From JBFWWW01 sp050245975 (GTDB lineage Bacteria > Pseudomonadota > Alphaproteobacteria > Rhizobiales > Hyphomicrobiaceae), in contig JBFWWW010000111.1 in the NCBI GenBank assembly GCA_050245975.1, positions 1 to 12,833 on the forward strand: a DNA stretch of 12,833 nt. The letters are read 5' to 3'. A model generated the notes under the pieces. It was not told where the DNA came from. It did not search any database and saw only the letters and a list, made by a program, of their open reading frames with translations. Position numbers and translations under genes: made by a program. Below are positions 11,931 to 12,833 of the stretch, in pieces (position 1 is the stretch's first letter; every line of letters starts with the position of its first letter).

Positions 11931-12833
11931 TTACCCGGACGCGCCGCCGTGCGGCGGCACGGCCGGGCGGGGGCGGGCGAAGATCAGCTTCTGGTAGACG
12001 AGGCCGATGCCGATCAGCACGGCGCCGAGGCAGATGAACGACAGCGCGCGCCACAGCCCGGTGATGCCCGACAGGTCGTAGAGGAACACCTTGAGCACGG
12101 ACGCGACGACGAGCGCGGCGGAGGCGAGCCGCGCCTCGCGTGAGCCGCGCCAGACGCCGTAGGCGAGCATGAGGAGGCCGAGGCCGAGCCAGGAGACCGA
12201 GTAGGTCCACACCTCGGCGTTGCCGGCGGGGCTGAGGATGGAGAGGTGCGGGCCGTGGAAGACGTGGCGCACCTCGAGCGTGACGTAGCCGAAGATCAGG
12301 AACAGCGCCAGCAGGCCGGCACCCGTCACGTACCAGCCGGGGCGGACGCCGCGCGCGGCGCGGGCGACGACGACGGCGGCAAGGCCGGGCAGCAGGTAGG
12401 CGAGCGCGAGCGAACTCAGGACCGGCGGGCCGAGCACGCGGTCGCCGCTGAGGAGCGGGTTCTCGGCAAGCCCCAGCCCCATGACGATGAGGAACGCCGC
12501 CAGCACGCCGAACAGCATCGAGGCGGCGCGGTAGACGACGTTGGCGCGGCCGAGGTCGAGCCGCATCAGCACATAGGAGAAGCCGAGGCTGGTGAGCGCG
12601 AACAGGCCCTGCTCGACATGGCCCGACTGGCGCGACAGCGGATCGCCGCCGTTGAGCGCGTGGTGGATCTCGTAGAACACCAAGAGGCCGGCGAACAGGA
12701 TGCCGAGGCCGTCGCAGAGGCGGACCGCGAGATCATCGCGTTCGCGCGCGAGGATGCGACCGGCGGCGAGGAAGGCGACGGCGGGCGCGCCGTAACCGAG
12801 CAGCAGCCAGTTGAAGACGGGCCACGTGCCGAC
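11931..12833 (-). CDS. DUF2339 family polytopic membrane protein, 5' end cut by window edge
   Basis: The minus-strand frame is open from the last base of the window to the TAA at 11933-11931, giving 300 residues of the C-terminal part. It is almost wholly hydrophobic, with roughly eight to ten membrane segments separated by short arginine-rich loops. The ending KVFLYDLSGITGLWRALSFI, then CLGAVLIGIGLVYQKLIF, is the characteristic C-terminal signature of DUF2339 proteins, large predicted membrane proteins of unknown function. The start lies outside the window; a GTG at 12683 is internal, since family-like hydrophobic sequence continues upstream of it. It is convergent with the aldolase gene. 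Confidence 0.85.
   Translation of the reverse strand, partial: VGTWPVFNWLLLGYGAPAVAFLAAGRILARERDDLAVRLCDGLGILFAGLLVFYEIHHALNGGDPLSRQSGHVEQGLFALTSLGFSYVLMRLDLGRANVVYRAASMLFGVLAAFLIVMGLGLAENPLLSGDRVLGPPVLSSLALAYLLPGLAAVVVARAARGVRPGWYVTGAGLLALFLIFGYVTLEVRHVFHGPHLSILSPAGNAEVWTYSVSWLGLGLLMLAYGVWRGSREARLASAALVVASVLKVFLYDLSGITGLWRALSFICLGAVLIGIGLVYQKLIFARPRPAVPPHGGASG

Noticed and set aside
10505..12037. Plus-strand frame overlapping the aldolase in another phase
   Set aside because: Arginine-dominated composition, whereas the overlapping frame encodes a complete aldolase.

Overview
The window reads as chromosomal core DNA of a high-GC alphaproteobacterium, most likely in the Hyphomicrobiales. Three things point there: a circularly permuted two-piece tmRNA gene, an SspB of the alphaproteobacterial type, and the hflK-hflC-DUF2065-Do protease order. 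I see no insertion sequences, CRISPR arrays, rRNA genes, phage genes or canonical tRNA genes.

Left part (1-6134), all on the minus strand. hflK (6134-5007), hflC (5005-4103) and a DUF2065 gene (4106-3921) are packed end to end and are followed by a Do/DegP-type periplasmic protease (3778-2285). A GNAT acetyltransferase follows (2251-1754), then psd (1611-898) and pssA (704 to beyond the left edge). PssA and Psd catalyse consecutive steps of phosphatidylethanolamine synthesis.

Middle (6135-8646), also minus strand. A CPBP-family intramembrane protease gene is followed by thyA and folA. thyA and folA share one base, and their products act in one thymidylate/tetrahydrofolate cycle. A 337-base gap separates folA from hflK and probably carries the hfl promoter.

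Right part (8647-12833). On the plus strand, divergent from the CPBP gene, lies the permuted ssrA gene: an acceptor piece with the CCA end, an intervening spacer closed by a 7-bp stem, then a coding piece carrying the tag ANDNYAEAALAA. About 45 bases further on, in the same direction, is sspB, whose product delivers tmRNA-tagged proteins to ClpXP. A glutathione S-transferase gene follows closely. After a 254-base gap with a 9-6-9 perfect inverted repeat comes a class II fructose-bisphosphate aldolase of the Calvin-cycle subtype. It is convergent with a partial DUF2339 membrane-protein gene that runs off the right edge.

Taken together, the window concentrates protein quality control: ribosome rescue and tagging (tmRNA), delivery to ClpXP (SspB), FtsH modulation (HflKC), periplasmic proteolysis (Do) and a CPBP protease. 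Lipid, folate and carbon metabolism genes lie among them. I found no clearly undescribed system. The strongest signal that protein-coding annotation alone would miss is the two-piece tmRNA beside its own degradation adaptor.
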